From Streptomyces misionensis (GTDB lineage Bacteria; Actinomycetota; Actinomycetes; Streptomycetales; Streptomycetaceae), in assembly GCF_900104815.1 (NCBI RefSeq), contig NZ_FNTD01000004.1, forward strand, positions 5,224,501 through 5,288,500: 64,000 bases of DNA, given 5' to 3'. This document shows positions 9,213 through 18,095 of the stretch, piece by piece. The notes under the pieces are model-generated. The model did no database searches. It worked only from the letters and a program-made list of their open reading frames with translations, and was not told the origin of the DNA. Numbering within the stretch: position 1 is the stretch's first letter; every line of letters begins with the position of its first letter. The translations under genes were made by a program, and so were the position numbers.

Positions 9213-10028
9213 ATGTGCGGACGGTATGCAGCCAGTCGTAGGCCCGAGGACCTCGCCCACGCCTTCGGGATCGAGAGGTGGGAGCCCGAGGAGGCCCTGG
9301 AGCCGGACTACAACGTGGCCCCCACCAAGGAGGTCCACGCCGTACTCGACCGCCCCCTGAAAGACGCGGACTCGCCGCGCCCGGTTCGCCAGCTGCGCCG
9401 GCTGCGATGGGGCCTGGTGCCGTCCTGGGCCAAGACCCCCGAGGGCGGCGCCCGGATGATCAACGCGCGCGCCGAGACCGTGCACGAGAAGCCCGCCTAC
9501 CGCCGCGCCTTCGCCGCCCGCCGGTGCATCCTGCCCGCCGACGGTTACTACGAATGGGTGACCGGACAGCAGGAACGGGACCTGGAGGTCGAGGGGAAGA
9601 AGAAGCGGCCCCGCAAGCAGCCGTACTTCGTGCTGCCCGCCGACGGCTCGGTGTTCGCGATGGCCGGCCTCTACGAGTTCTGGCGCGACCGGACGCTGCC
9701 CGACGACCACCCCCAGGCCTGGTGGGTCACCTGCTCGGTGATCACCACGGAGGCCGAGCGGACCCCGCTCGCCGTCGCCCCGGCCGAGGGCCCCCGCTCG
9801 CTCGCGGAGATCCACCCCCGGATGCCGCTGATGCTCACCCCGGACCGCTGGGACGCCTGGCTGGACCCCTCCCGCACCGACCCGGAGGAGCTGCGCGCCC
9901 TGCTCGCCCCGCCCCCGCCGGGACTGATGCGCGCCTACCCGGTCGCCACCGCCGTCAGCAACGTCCGCAACAACGGGCCGGAGCTGCTGAAGGAGCTGGA
10001 GGGCCCGGAAGAGGGCACACTGTTCTAG
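9213..10028 (+). CDS. SRAP/YedK-HMCES abasic-site processing protein
   Basis: A 271-residue SOS-response-associated peptidase fold protein. Cys2 (M-C-G-R-Y), exposed after Met removal, forms the covalent adduct with abasic sites in single-stranded DNA. Other family signatures are N-A-R-A-E-T in the middle, A-D-G-Y-Y-E-W and the C-terminal I-H-P-R-M-P with the catalytic His. The start is fixed by the need for Cys at position 2. It is divergent from the M50 gene with a 50-bp gap and has no obvious Shine-Dalgarno, so a leaderless transcript is likely. The TAG stop codon is part of a MITE terminus. Confidence 0.93.
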   Translation: MCGRYAASRRPEDLAHAFGIERWEPEEALEPDYNVAPTKEVHAVLDRPLKDADSPRPVRQLRRLRWGLVPSWAKTPEGGARMINARAETVHEKPAYRRAFAARRCILPADGYYEWVTGQQERDLEVEGKKKRPRKQPYFVLPADGSVFAMAGLYEFWRDRTLPDDHPQAWWVTCSVITTEAERTPLAVAPAEGPRSLAEIHPRMPLMLTPDRWDAWLDPSRTDPEELRALLAPPPPGLMRAYPVATAVSNVRNNGPELLKELEGPEEGTLF

Positions 10029-10226
10029 GGTCTTTCGTTTGGATCAGGCCGGATCAGGGAGCGGGGTCTGGTGCGTGCAGATGCAAGGCGGAGGAGGGAG
10101 TCAACGCGGTGGGGGTGCCCCCGTGCGAGCGAAGCCGAGCGTGGGGGAGTTGGCGACTGACGACAACGCCGCAGATGTGCGTGCCGGGCCCCGCGAGCCC
10201 GGCCTGATCCAAACGAGAGGCCCTAG
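10025..10226. mobile_element. 202-bp MITE-like element with CTAG ends
   Basis: Terminal inverted repeats of about 28 bp (10025-10052 against 10199-10226) match at all but two or three positions and begin with CTAG; weaker pairing continues inward. There is no coding capacity. Internally it carries GCAAGGCGGAG, a GACAACGC block and a GTGCCGGGC block, all also found in the element at 25241-25408. The left CTAG includes the stop codon of the SRAP gene and the right end abuts the GTG of the next gene. CTAG/TA insertion is typical of IS630-type transposition; that origin is an inference. Confidence 0.75.
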
Positions 10227-10227
10227 C

Positions 10228-10854
10228 GTGATCGAGATTGTCGAGACCGACACAGGAACCGCCCGCATCACCTGGCACCGGGCGACGGACCCCAGGGCCG
10301 TGCTCGCGCTGAGCCACGGCGCCGGCGGTGGCGTCGAGGCCCGCGACCTCCAGGCCCTCGCGGGCGCCCTGCCCGCGCACGGCGTGACTGTCGCCCTGGT
10401 GGAGCAGCCCTGGCGGGTGGCGGGCAAGAAGGTGGCGCCCGCCCCGAAGACGCTGGACGCCGGGTGGCGGGGCATCTGGCCCTCGCTGTCCGGGATGGAG
10501 CTGCCGGTGATCTCCGGGGGCCGCAGCGCCGGCGCCCGCGTCGCCTGCCGCACGGCAACCGAGCTGGGCGCCCGCGCGGTGCTCGCGCTGAGCTTCCCGC
10601 TGCACCCGCCGGGCAAGCCGGAGAAGTCCCGGGCGCAGGAGCTGCTGGGCACCGGCCGACCCACCCTCGTCGTCCAGGGCGGCAGCGACCCCTTCGGCAG
10701 GCCCGCCGAGTTCCCCGAGGGCGACTTCCGGCTGATCGAGGTGCCGCAGGGCGATCACGGCTTCGCGGTGCCCAAGCGCGCGGACATCACCCAGGAGCGG
10801 GCCCTCCAGATCATCACCGAGGGGGTCGCCGAGTGGACCGCGTCACTCGGGTGA
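10228..10854 (+). CDS. alpha/beta-hydrolase (KAT8/Tex30-like dienelactone-hydrolase fold)
   Basis: A 208-residue single-domain hydrolase: L-S-H-G-A-G-G oxyanion region near residue 30, nucleophile elbow G-G-R-S-A-G-A-R (Ser near 101), Asp in Q-G-G-S-D-P-F and catalytic His in G-D-H-G-F. Substrate is not predictable. The GTG at 10228 sits two bases after the MITE, so the native promoter and ribosome site have been replaced or supplied by the element (GAGAGG at 10215-10220 lies inside it). The 3' end is followed immediately by the sigma-R promoter. Confidence 0.85.
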   Translation: MIEIVETDTGTARITWHRATDPRAVLALSHGAGGGVEARDLQALAGALPAHGVTVALVEQPWRVAGKKVAPAPKTLDAGWRGIWPSLSGMELPVISGGRSAGARVACRTATELGARAVLALSFPLHPPGKPEKSRAQELLGTGRPTLVVQGGSDPFGRPAEFPEGDFRLIEVPQGDHGFAVPKRADITQERALQIITEGVAEWTASLG

Positions 10855-10859
10855 CGGCC

Positions 10860-10887
10860 GGGAATGCCGCGCGGGGCGGCGCTGTTG
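10860..10887 (+). promoter_or_regulatory. sigma-R autoregulatory promoter
   Basis: GGGAAT (10860-10865) and GTTG (10884-10887) are separated by 18 bases, the sigma-R consensus (GGAAT-N18/19-GTT). It begins five bases after the hydrolase gene and precedes the long sigR start at 10945, matching the inducible sigR p2 promoter known from S. coelicolor. Confidence 0.85.
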
Positions 10888-10944
10888 AGGCGGACAGAAG
10901 TGCTGAGGCCTCGGCACCGACGTCGTGGGAAGGAAGTCCGCCGC

Positions 10945-11109
10945 ATGGGTTCGACCATCTGCCCGGCCCGGCAGTCCAGTACCGAACTGGACTGGACGGT
11001 GTTCCACGCGCCCAAGGCCGGTCCTATTCGAGGGGCGGCGGGCCAGGGTCGTGTTCTATCCTCCGAAACGAGTGGGACCGGTTTCGGTGCCACCCGGGAT
11101 CTTGAGGAG
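10945..11109 (+). other. 55-codon N-terminal extension of sigR (sigma-R prime start)
   Basis: An ATG at 10945, preceded by GGAAGGAAG, reads in frame for exactly 55 codons into the conventional sigR start at 11110. S. coelicolor makes an unstable, proteolysed sigma-R prime with a 55-residue extension from its stress-induced promoter, so this is the conserved second start and not chance. Confidence 0.8.
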
Positions 11110-11808
11110 GTGGGTCCGGTCACTGGGACCGACGCGGGGACCGACAACGGCGGCCAGGCGGAGCAGCCCGAGGGCCGGGGCGCGAACGCGGAGGCGTTCT
11201 CCGAGTCGACCGCGGAGCGCAGCGCGCGCTTCGAGCGGGACGCGCTCGAATTCCTCGACCAGATGTACTCGGCCGCCCTGCGCATGACGCGCAACCCGGC
11301 CGACGCCGAGGACCTCGTGCAGGAGACGTACGCCAAGGCCTACGCGTCCTTCCACCAGTTCCGCGAGGGCACCAACCTCAAGGCGTGGCTGTACCGGATC
11401 CTCACCAACACGTTCATCAACTCCTACCGCAAGAAGCAGCGCGAGCCGCAGCGTTCGGCGGCGGAGGAGATCGAGGACTGGCAGCTCGCCCGTGCCGAGT
11501 CGCACATGTCGACGGGGCTGCGCTCCGCCGAGTCGCAGGCGCTCGACCATCTGCCCGACTCGGACGTGAAGGAAGCGCTCCAGGCCATCCCCGAGGAGTT
11601 CCGCATCGCCGTGTATCTCGCCGATGTCGAGGGGTTTGCCTACAAGGAGATCGCGGACATCATGGGGACACCCATCGGTACGGTGATGTCCCGGCTGCAC
11701 CGGGGCCGCCGGCAACTGCGCGGCATGCTGGAGGACTACGCCCGTGACCGCGGGCTGGTCCCGGCGGGCGCCGGAGAGTCGAACGAAGCGAAAGGCTCGG
11801 GCTCATGA
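11110..11808 (+). CDS. sigR: ECF RNA polymerase sigma factor SigR
   Basis: Directs the thiol-oxidative (disulfide) stress response. From the GTG at 11110 it is 232 residues. Sigma region 2 runs from about residue 45 ([21 protein letters not shown]) and region 4 near 165-210 ([10 protein letters not shown] and [11 protein letters not shown]). AGGAGG overlaps the GTG, so it cannot serve as an ordinary ribosome site for it; this start is taken from the family. Expression is autoregulated through the GGGAAT-GTTG promoter. The last codons overlap rsrA (ATGA), indicating translational coupling to the anti-sigma factor. Confidence 0.95.
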
Positions 11809-12104
11809 GCTGCGGAGAGCCGCACGAGACGGACTGCGGTGAGGTCCTGGACCATCTGTACGAGTTCCTCGACAGCGAGATGCCGGACGTCGATCGCGAC
11901 AAGTTCCGGCACCACTTCGAGGAGTGCTCGCCGTGCCTGGAGAAGTACGGCCTGGAGCAGGCCGTGAAGAAGCTGGTCAAGCGGTGCTGCGGCCATGACG
12001 ACGTGCCCGCGGACCTGCGCGCCAAGGTGATGGGGCGGCTGGAGCTGCTCCGCTCCGGGCAGCCCGCGCCCGACCACGACATCACCACCGCCCAGGACGG
12101 CTGA
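11805..12104 (+). CDS. rsrA: zinc-dependent redox anti-sigma factor RsrA
   Basis: A 99-residue ZAS-family anti-sigma factor that holds SigR until its zinc thiols are oxidised. Zinc ligands and redox residues are all present: Cys11, His37, Cys41 and Cys44 (H-H-F-E-E-C-S-P-C), plus Cys3, Cys61 and Cys62, at the same positions as in S. coelicolor RsrA. Its ATG overlaps the sigR stop codon by four bases. Confidence 0.96.
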
Positions 12105-12321
12105 CCGACCCGGGCCCGGTTCCCGCCCTCGCGCGCACGCGCCTGCCCCCGCTGCCGAAAGCCGCCGGGGAGACGTACGGCACTGTCTGATCCCGCCCGC
12201 GCCTGGGTAACCCATGGGTAATGAGCGCCGTTCCCGCCGCACGTGGTTGGATGCGAGGGAGAGGGCGCCCGGGGGCACAAGCCAGCCCACTGTGCGGAAC
12301 CGGAACTGGCAGGCGGGAATC

Positions 12322-13302
12322 GTGAGGATCTTCGGCAAGGGACGGCACCGGCCCTCCGCCTCCTGGCGGCAGGCCACCGACCGCGCGTTCACGCTCATCG
12401 GCGACGGCCGGTACGAGGACGCGGGCGAACTGCTGACCCGCGCCGCCGACCTGGAGCCCTGGCTGTCCGAGTCCTGGTTCAACCTGGCACTGCTGCACAA
12501 GTTCCGGCACGACTGGGAGCAGGCCCGCGCCGCCGGACTGCGCGCCGTCGCCCTGCTCGACCGGGAGTCCGGCGCGCCCGACTGGTGGAACGTGGGCATC
12601 GCCGCCACCGCCCTCCAGGACTGGCCGCTGGCCCGCCGCGCCTGGCAGGCGTACGGGCTGAAGGTGCCCGGGGGTGTCGCCGCCGCCGGGGAACCGCTCG
12701 GCATGGAGCTGGGCAGCGCGGCCGTACGACTCTCCCCGGAGGGCGAGGCCGAGGTGGTGTGGGGCCGCCGTCTGGACCCCGCGCGGATCGAGGTGCTGTC
12801 CATCCCGCTGCCCTCCTCCGGCCGGCGCTGGGGCGAGGTCGTCCTGCACGACGGCGTTCCGCACGGCGAGCGCACCACCTCCGCCGGGCACAGCTACCCG
12901 GTCTTCGACGAGATCGAGCTGTGGGCGCCCTCGCCCGTCCCGACCTGGGTGGTGCTGCTGGAGGCGGCCACCGAGGCGGACCGGGACGCGCTGGAGCAGC
13001 TGGCCGCCGACGCCGGGTTCGCGGCGGAGGACTGGTCGTCCTCGGTGCGGCTGCTGTGCCGGATGTGCAGCGAGTCCCGGATGCCGTCCGACGAGGGCGA
13101 GGGGGTCCACCTGGACCCGCACGACCACAGCGAACCCGGTCACCCGGGCCCGCTGGGCCATCGCACCGACGGCCAGCTGTGGGTCCCGGAGCGCGAGTGC
13201 GGGGTGGCCGCGCCGCCCTCGCTGGTGCGGGGACTGCTGGACGGCTGGGTGGCCGACAGCCCCGATTCGAGGGACTGGCGGGACTTGGAAGAGGTTTGCT
13301 GA
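12322..13302 (+). CDS. tetratricopeptide-repeat protein
   Basis: From the GTG at 12322 the protein has 326 residues; an alternative ATG at 12214 adds 36 poorly conserved-looking residues. The N-terminal 110 residues form about two TPR motifs (A-F-T-L-I-G-D-G-R-Y-E-D-A-G, W-F-N-L-A-L-L-H). The C-terminal half contains C-R-M-C-S-E-S-R-M and a His/Asp-rich loop (H-L-D-P-H-D-H-S-E-P-G-H), which could bind metal. It sits between rsrA and def in Streptomyces genomes generally. Function not known. Confidence 0.8.
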   Translation: MRIFGKGRHRPSASWRQATDRAFTLIGDGRYEDAGELLTRAADLEPWLSESWFNLALLHKFRHDWEQARAAGLRAVALLDRESGAPDWWNVGIAATALQDWPLARRAWQAYGLKVPGGVAAAGEPLGMELGSAAVRLSPEGEAEVVWGRRLDPARIEVLSIPLPSSGRRWGEVVLHDGVPHGERTTSAGHSYPVFDEIELWAPSPVPTWVVLLEAATEADRDALEQLAADAGFAAEDWSSSVRLLCRMCSESRMPSDEGEGVHLDPHDHSEPGHPGPLGHRTDGQLWVPERECGVAAPPSLVRGLLDGWVADSPDSRDWRDLEEVC

Positions 13303-13375
13303 GCAGCGGGTGACCGGCCACCTTTAGGCTGTACACGCAGAATTTTCCAGGCTTGCAGGAAGGCGTACGTCGGTC

Positions 13376-14026
13376 ATGGCGCAGCAGGACACCGATCAGC
13401 AGCACGCGGGCGTGCTCCCCGTCGACGACGAGGGCTATGTCGTGGACACGGAGGACTGCGAGGGGCGCGAGAAGGCCTGGCGGGAGAGCGGGACCTCGCG
13501 CCCGATCACGGTCGTCGGCAACCCGGTGCTGCACAAGGAGTGCAAGGACGTCACCGAGTTCGGCGAGGAGCTGCGGCAGCTGGTCGCCGACATGTTCGCC
13601 AGCCAGCGCACCGCCGAGGGCGTGGGGCTCGCCGCCAACCAGATCGGCGTCGACCTGAAGGTCTTCGTCTACGACTGCCAGGACGACGAGGGCGTCCGGC
13701 ACGTCGGCGTGGTGTGCAACCCGAAGCTCGTCGAGCTGCCCGCGGACCGGCGCCGGCTGGACGACAGCAACGAGGGCTGCCTGTCCGTGCCCGGCGCCTA
13801 CGCCGCGCTCGCGCGTCCCGACTACGCCGAGGTGACCGGCCAGGACGAGCAGGGCAACCCGATCAAGGTCCGCGGCACCGGGTACTTCGCACGGTGCCTG
13901 CAGCACGAGACCGACCACCTCTACGGCTACCTCTACATCGACCGGCTGTCCAAGCGGGACCGCAAGGACGCGCTGCGGCAGATGGCCGAGAACGAGCCGC
14001 GCTACCCCGTGGTCGCCAACGACTAG
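13376..14026 (+). CDS. def: peptide deformylase
   Basis: Removes the formyl group from nascent N-termini. All three signatures are present: [18 protein letters not shown] (metal Cys) and Q-H-E-T-D-H-L (metal His pair and catalytic Glu). At 216 residues it carries about 45 extra N-terminal residues, acidic and probably disordered, as in one of the several Streptomyces paralogues. A hairpin terminator follows. Confidence 0.95.
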   Translation: MAQQDTDQQHAGVLPVDDEGYVVDTEDCEGREKAWRESGTSRPITVVGNPVLHKECKDVTEFGEELRQLVADMFASQRTAEGVGLAANQIGVDLKVFVYDCQDDEGVRHVGVVCNPKLVELPADRRRLDDSNEGCLSVPGAYAALARPDYAEVTGQDEQGNPIKVRGTGYFARCLQHETDHLYGYLYIDRLSKRDRKDALRQMAENEPRYPVVAND

Positions 14027-14042
14027 CGGCTGCCGACATGTT

Positions 14043-14077
14043 GGGCGCCCCGCCGGGATCACCCCGGCCGGGCGCCC
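14043..14077 (+). terminator. def terminator
   Basis: A 15-bp stem with one mismatch and a five-base loop lies 17 bases after the stop codon and runs into a T-rich tract (TTCTTCTTGCCCTT). Confidence 0.75.
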
Positions 14078-14314
14078 TTCTTCTTGCCCTTCTTCGCCCG
14101 TCAGTGCGTCGTACAGGCACTCGTTTCCGCTGCCGCCGGTGATCATTTCCCGGTCACACAAGAGGGGCTTCTCGGCATCTTGGGGTAGTGAGTGAAGCAA
14201 ATCCGTTCCCACAGCGGTCAGTTGTAGTGCTGAATGGGAAGTGAGGGACAGGCACGGCGCGCGCCCGGCACACCCGAGGGCGTGCGTATCCGGCGGCTGA
14301 GAGGGGTTTGTTCT

Positions 14315-15400
14315 GTGCAAGCTTTCCCACACAGCACCACAGAGTCACCGACGGCGGTCGCGGTACCACCCTCACTGGCGCTCCCGGTGATCGAGTCCCG
14401 TTTTCCCCGGCAACTTCACCCGTATTGGCCCCGGCTCCAGGAGAAGACCCGGCACTGGCTGCTGGAAAAACGGCTGATGCCGGCGGAGAAGGTGCGCGAG
14501 TACGCGGACGATCTGCGCTACACCGACCTGATGGCGGGCTACTACACGGACGCCTCCGAGGACGTGCTCCAGGCCATTGCGGACTACAGCGCCTGGTTCT
14601 TCGTCTGGGACGACCGTCACGACCGCGACATCGTGCACGGCCGGGTGGGCGACTGGCGGCGGCTGCGGCACCGGCTGCACGCGGCACTCGACGCTCCCCG
14701 GCACCATCTGCACCACCCGGACCCGCTGGTAGCGGGCTTCGCCGACAGCGTGCTGCGGCTCTACGGGTTTCTGTCGCGCACCTGGAACCAGCGGTTCGCC
14801 CGGCACTTCCACGCGGTCGTCGAGGCGTACGACCGTGAATTCCGGAACCGCACCAGGGGATACATACCGGGCGTCGAAGAATATCTGGCACTGCGCCGTC
14901 TCACCTTCGCGCACCGGATCTGGACGGATCTGCTGGAAGTCGGTGCCGGTTGCGAACTCCCGTCCTTCGTCCGGAAGCACCCGGCCTATCGCCGTGCCGC
15001 CCTGCTCAGTCAGGAATTCGCCGCCTGGTACAACGATCTGTGTTCACTTCCGAAGGAAATAGCGGGCGACGAGGTCCACAATCTCGGGATCAGTCTCATC
15101 ACCCATGAGGGGATGACCCTGGAAGAGGCGGTGGACGATGTCAGGCGACGCGTCGAGGACTGCGTCCACGAATTTCTCGACGCCGAACGCGAGGCCCTTG
15201 AATTCGCGGACGCACTTGCCGACGGCACGGTCCGCGGAAAGGAACTGAGTACCGCCGTCCGCATCTGCGTCGGCAACATGCGCAACTGGTTCAGCTCCGT
15301 CTACTGGTTCCACCACGAGTCCGGCCGGTACATGGTGGACAGCTGGGACGACCGCTCCACGCCCCCGTACGTCACGAACGAAGCGGCAGGTGAGAAATGA
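14315..15400 (+). CDS. cyc1: epi-isozizaene synthase (sesquiterpene cyclase)
   Basis: Cyclises farnesyl diphosphate to epi-isozizaene, precursor of albaflavenone. The 361-residue length and nearly every motif match the S. coelicolor enzyme: D99-D-R-H-D Mg site, N-D-L-C-S-L-P-K-E (NSE triad, near 240-248) and the C-terminal R-Y pair in E-S-G-R-Y. The GTG at 14315 gives M-Q-A-F-P-H as in the homologue, with GAGAGG about 10 bases upstream. The stop overlaps the P450 start (ATGA). The 3' half uses noticeably more A/T-ending codons than its neighbours. Confidence 0.95.
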   Translation: MQAFPHSTTESPTAVAVPPSLALPVIESRFPRQLHPYWPRLQEKTRHWLLEKRLMPAEKVREYADDLRYTDLMAGYYTDASEDVLQAIADYSAWFFVWDDRHDRDIVHGRVGDWRRLRHRLHAALDAPRHHLHHPDPLVAGFADSVLRLYGFLSRTWNQRFARHFHAVVEAYDREFRNRTRGYIPGVEEYLALRRLTFAHRIWTDLLEVGAGCELPSFVRKHPAYRRAALLSQEFAAWYNDLCSLPKEIAGDEVHNLGISLITHEGMTLEEAVDDVRRRVEDCVHEFLDAEREALEFADALADGTVRGKELSTAVRICVGNMRNWFSSVYWFHHESGRYMVDSWDDRSTPPYVTNEAAGEK

Positions 15401-16770
15401 CCGTCGAGTCTGTGCAGCCCCAGACCTCCGACGCCCCGGCGCAGTTGCGCGAACCACCCCTGGCCGGCGGCGCCGTGCCGGTGTTCGGGCACGGCCTCAA
15501 ACTGGTCCGCGATCCGCTGGACTTCATGTCCCGGCTGCGCGACCACGGCGACATCGTGCGCCTCAGGCTCGGCCCCAAGACCGTGTACGCGGTGACCACC
15601 CCCGAACTCACCGGCGCGCTCGCCCTCAGCCCGGACTTCAAGATCGACGGCCCGGTCTGGGAGTCCCTGGTGGGCCTGCTCGGCAAGGAGGGCGTGGCCA
15701 CCGCCAACGGCCCCGTGCACCGGCGCCAGCGCCGCACCATCCAGCCGGCCTTCCGGATGGACGCGATCCCGGCCTACGGCCCGATCATGGAGGAGGAGGC
15801 GCACGCCCTGACCGAGCGCTGGCGCCCCGGCGAGACCGTCGACTGCACCTCGGAGGCCTTCCGGGTGGCCGTCCGGATGGCGGCCCGCTGCCTGCTGCGC
15901 GGCGCGTTCATGGACGAGCGCGCCGAGCGGCTGAGCACCGACCTCGCCACCGTTTTCCGTGGGATGTACCGGCGGATGGTGGTCCCGCTGGGGCCGCTGT
16001 ACCGACTGCCGTTTCCGGCCAACCGCGAATTCAACCGCGCTCTGGCCGATTTGCATCTGCTCGTGGACGAGATCGTCGCCGAGCGGAGGGCATCCGGTCA
16101 AAAGCCGGACGATTTGCTGACGGCATTGCTGGAGGCGAAGGACGACAATGGTGAGCCCATCGGGGAGCAGGAGATCCACGATCAGGTCGTGGCGATAATC
16201 ACCCCCGGTGCCGAAACGATCGCGTCCACGATCATGTGGCTGCTCCAGGCGCTCGCGGAACACCCGGAGCACGCGGAGAAGGTGCGCGCGGAGGTCGAAT
16301 CCGTGACCGGTGGCCGGCCTGTCGGATTCGAACACGTCCGCTCCCTCAGGCACACCAACAATCTCATCCTGGAGGCCATCCGGCTGCGTCCCGCCGTATG
16401 GATTCTGACCCGCCGGGCGACCGCCGACACCGCGCTGGGCGACTATCGCATTCCGGCCGGTGCGGACATCATCTACAGCCCGTACGCCATTCAGCGCGAC
16501 CCCCGCTCGTACGACCGCCACCTCGACTTCGACCCGGACCGCTGGCTGCCGGAGCGGGCCAAGGAGGTGCCGAAGTACGCCATGAGCCCCTTCAGCGTCG
16601 GCAACCGCAAGTGCCCCAGCGACCACTTCTCGATGGCCCAGCTGAGTCTGATCACGGCGGCGGTCACGGCCAGGTACCGCTTCGAACCGGCCGCCGACTC
16701 CAACGACGCGGTCCGCGTGGGCATCACCCTGCGCCCGGACAACCTGCGGCTGCGGCCGCTGCCCTGGTAG
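15397..16770 (+). CDS. cyp170A1: cytochrome P450 CYP170A1-type, albaflavenone synthase
   Basis: Oxidises epi-isozizaene twice at one carbon to albaflavenone. The 457-residue P450 has an I-helix P-G-A-E-T-I-A-S-T, ExxR at E326-A-I-R329 and haem motif F-S-V-G-N-R-K-C with Cys at about 406. It is translationally coupled to the cyclase. CYP170A1 of S. coelicolor also has farnesene synthase activity from a second site; the acidic stretch K-D-D-N-G-E at residues 248-253 here lies in the corresponding part, ending in Glu. A redox partner is not encoded nearby. Confidence 0.93.
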   Translation: MTVESVQPQTSDAPAQLREPPLAGGAVPVFGHGLKLVRDPLDFMSRLRDHGDIVRLRLGPKTVYAVTTPELTGALALSPDFKIDGPVWESLVGLLGKEGVATANGPVHRRQRRTIQPAFRMDAIPAYGPIMEEEAHALTERWRPGETVDCTSEAFRVAVRMAARCLLRGAFMDERAERLSTDLATVFRGMYRRMVVPLGPLYRLPFPANREFNRALADLHLLVDEIVAERRASGQKPDDLLTALLEAKDDNGEPIGEQEIHDQVVAIITPGAETIASTIMWLLQALAEHPEHAEKVRAEVESVTGGRPVGFEHVRSLRHTNNLILEAIRLRPAVWILTRRATADTALGDYRIPAGADIIYSPYAIQRDPRSYDRHLDFDPDRWLPERAKEVPKYAMSPFSVGNRKCPSDHFSMAQLSLITAAVTARYRFEPAADSNDAVRVGITLRPDNLRLRPLPW

Positions 16771-16797
16771 GCCCGGACGTCTCCCGCCGGCGCGCGC

Positions 16798-17760
16798 TCA
16801 GGCGGCCTGAGGGCCCCGGAACGCGCGCCGGTAGGCGTTCGGCGTGGTGCCGAGCGCCCGGACGAACTGGTGGCGCAGCGCGGCCGCCGTGCCGAACCCG
16901 GTGCGGGCGGCGATCGCGTCCACGGTCTCGTCCGTGCCCTCCAGCAACTCCTGGGCGCGCAACACCCGTTGGCGCAGGATCCAGCGGTAGGGCGTGGTCC
17001 CGGTCTCCTGCTGGAAGCGGCGGGCGAAGGTGCGCGGGGCCATGTGGGCGCGAGCGGCGAGCTGCTCCACGGTCACCTCCGTGTCCAGGTGCTCCTCCAT
17101 CCACACCAGCACCTCGCCGACGGTGTCGCAGGGCGCCTTGGGCAGCGGCCGCTCGATGTACTGGGCCTGGCCGCCGTCCCGGTGCGGCGGGACCACCATC
17201 CGCCGGGCGATCTTGTTGGCGACCTCCGGACCCTGCTCCTTGCGCACCAGGTGCAGACAGGCGTCGATGCCGGCCGCGGTGCCGGCGGAGGTGATCACCG
17301 GGTCCTCGTCCACGTACAGGACGTCCGGTTCCACGGCGAGCCGCGGATAGCGCCGGGCCAGCCGCTCGGCATGGTGCCAGTGCACCGCGCACCGCCGTCC
17401 GTCCAGCAGTCCCGCGGCGGCCAGCACGAACACCCCGGAGCAGACGCTCAGCACCCGGCAGCCGCGCCCGACCGCCCGGCGCAGCGCGTCGAGGAGCTCC
17501 GGCGGATAGTCCCGCTCGACGTAGCTCTCGCCGGCCGGCACGGCGATCAGATCGGCCTCTTCCAGCCGCTCCAGGCCGTGCGGGGTGGAGACGGTGAACC
17601 CGCAGTGGGTGCCGAGCTCGGGCCCCTCGGCCGAGACCACGGCGAAGTCGTACACCGGCAGTCCCTCGTCGCTGCGGTCGATGCCGAACACCTCGCAGAC
17701 GACGCCCAGCTCGAAGGGGTGCACTCCGTTCAGCAGCACGGCGGCCACGTTCTTCAGCAT
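16798..17760 (-). CDS. nrdS: AraC-type regulator with DJ-1/GATase-like domain (NrdS)
   Basis: A 320-residue regulator. Residues 1-175 form a DJ-1/PfpI-like domain with C-S-G-V-F-V-L at the elbow (Cys near 113); 220-315 hold the two AraC helix-turn-helix motifs (A-A-R-A-H-M-A-P-R-T-F-A-R-R-F and A-R-T-G-F-G-T-A-A-A-L-R-H-Q-F). It lies downstream of nrdB on the same strand, where Streptomyces carry nrdS, third gene of the nrdABS operon. A 247-bp gap separates it from nrdB, so it may also have its own promoter. Regulatory target not known. Confidence 0.85.
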   Translation of the reverse strand: MLKNVAAVLLNGVHPFELGVVCEVFGIDRSDEGLPVYDFAVVSAEGPELGTHCGFTVSTPHGLERLEEADLIAVPAGESYVERDYPPELLDALRRAVGRGCRVLSVCSGVFVLAAAGLLDGRRCAVHWHHAERLARRYPRLAVEPDVLYVDEDPVITSAGTAAGIDACLHLVRKEQGPEVANKIARRMVVPPHRDGGQAQYIERPLPKAPCDTVGEVLVWMEEHLDTEVTVEQLAARAHMAPRTFARRFQQETGTTPYRWILRQRVLRAQELLEGTDETVDAIAARTGFGTAAALRHQFVRALGTTPNAYRRAFRGPQAA

Positions 17761-17807
17761 GCCCCCAGTGTGCCGCAGCACTGGCAGCAATTCGAGGGTG
17801 TACGGCA

Positions 17808-17843
17808 GTCCTGCCACTCCCGGTCAGGAGCGTCCGGCAGGAC
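17808..17843. repeat. inverted repeat upstream of the AraC-type gene
   Basis: GTCCTGCC (17808-17815) and GGCAGGAC (17836-17843) are exact inverted copies 20 bases apart, in the 92-bp space between the AraC-type gene and the small membrane-protein gene. It may be an operator for the regulator. Confidence 0.4.
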
Positions 17844-17852
17844 AGTGGTGGC

Positions 17853-18095
17853 ATGACTGGAAACCAGATCCAAGGCCTGATCGGAATGACCGCCACCCTC
17901 GGCATCCTGGTCCTCCTGGTCCTTCCCTCCGTGCTCGGCATCCTGCGCGACAGGCGCATCGACCGGCAGATCAGGAAGGCCCAGGAGGCCCACGCGGAGC
18001 AGGAGGCTCAGAAGTCCTCGTCCAGGTCGACGGTGCCCTCCACCGCCACCTGGTACGCCGACGGACGCCGCTCGAAGAAGTTGGTCAGCTCCTGA
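17853..18095 (+). CDS. small single-pass membrane protein
   Basis: An 80-residue frame beginning M-T-G-N-Q-I-Q-G with one transmembrane helix at about residues 10-31 followed by a charged R-D-R-R-I-D-R-Q-I-R-K amphipathic stretch. Codons in the first 50 positions show the strong G/C third-base bias of real Streptomyces genes; the last 29 codons are antisense to the 3' end of nrdB. It is divergent from the AraC-type gene. No function can be named. Confidence 0.55.
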   Translation: MTGNQIQGLIGMTATLGILVLLVLPSVLGILRDRRIDRQIRKAQEAHAEQEAQKSSSRSTVPSTATWYADGRRSKKLVSS

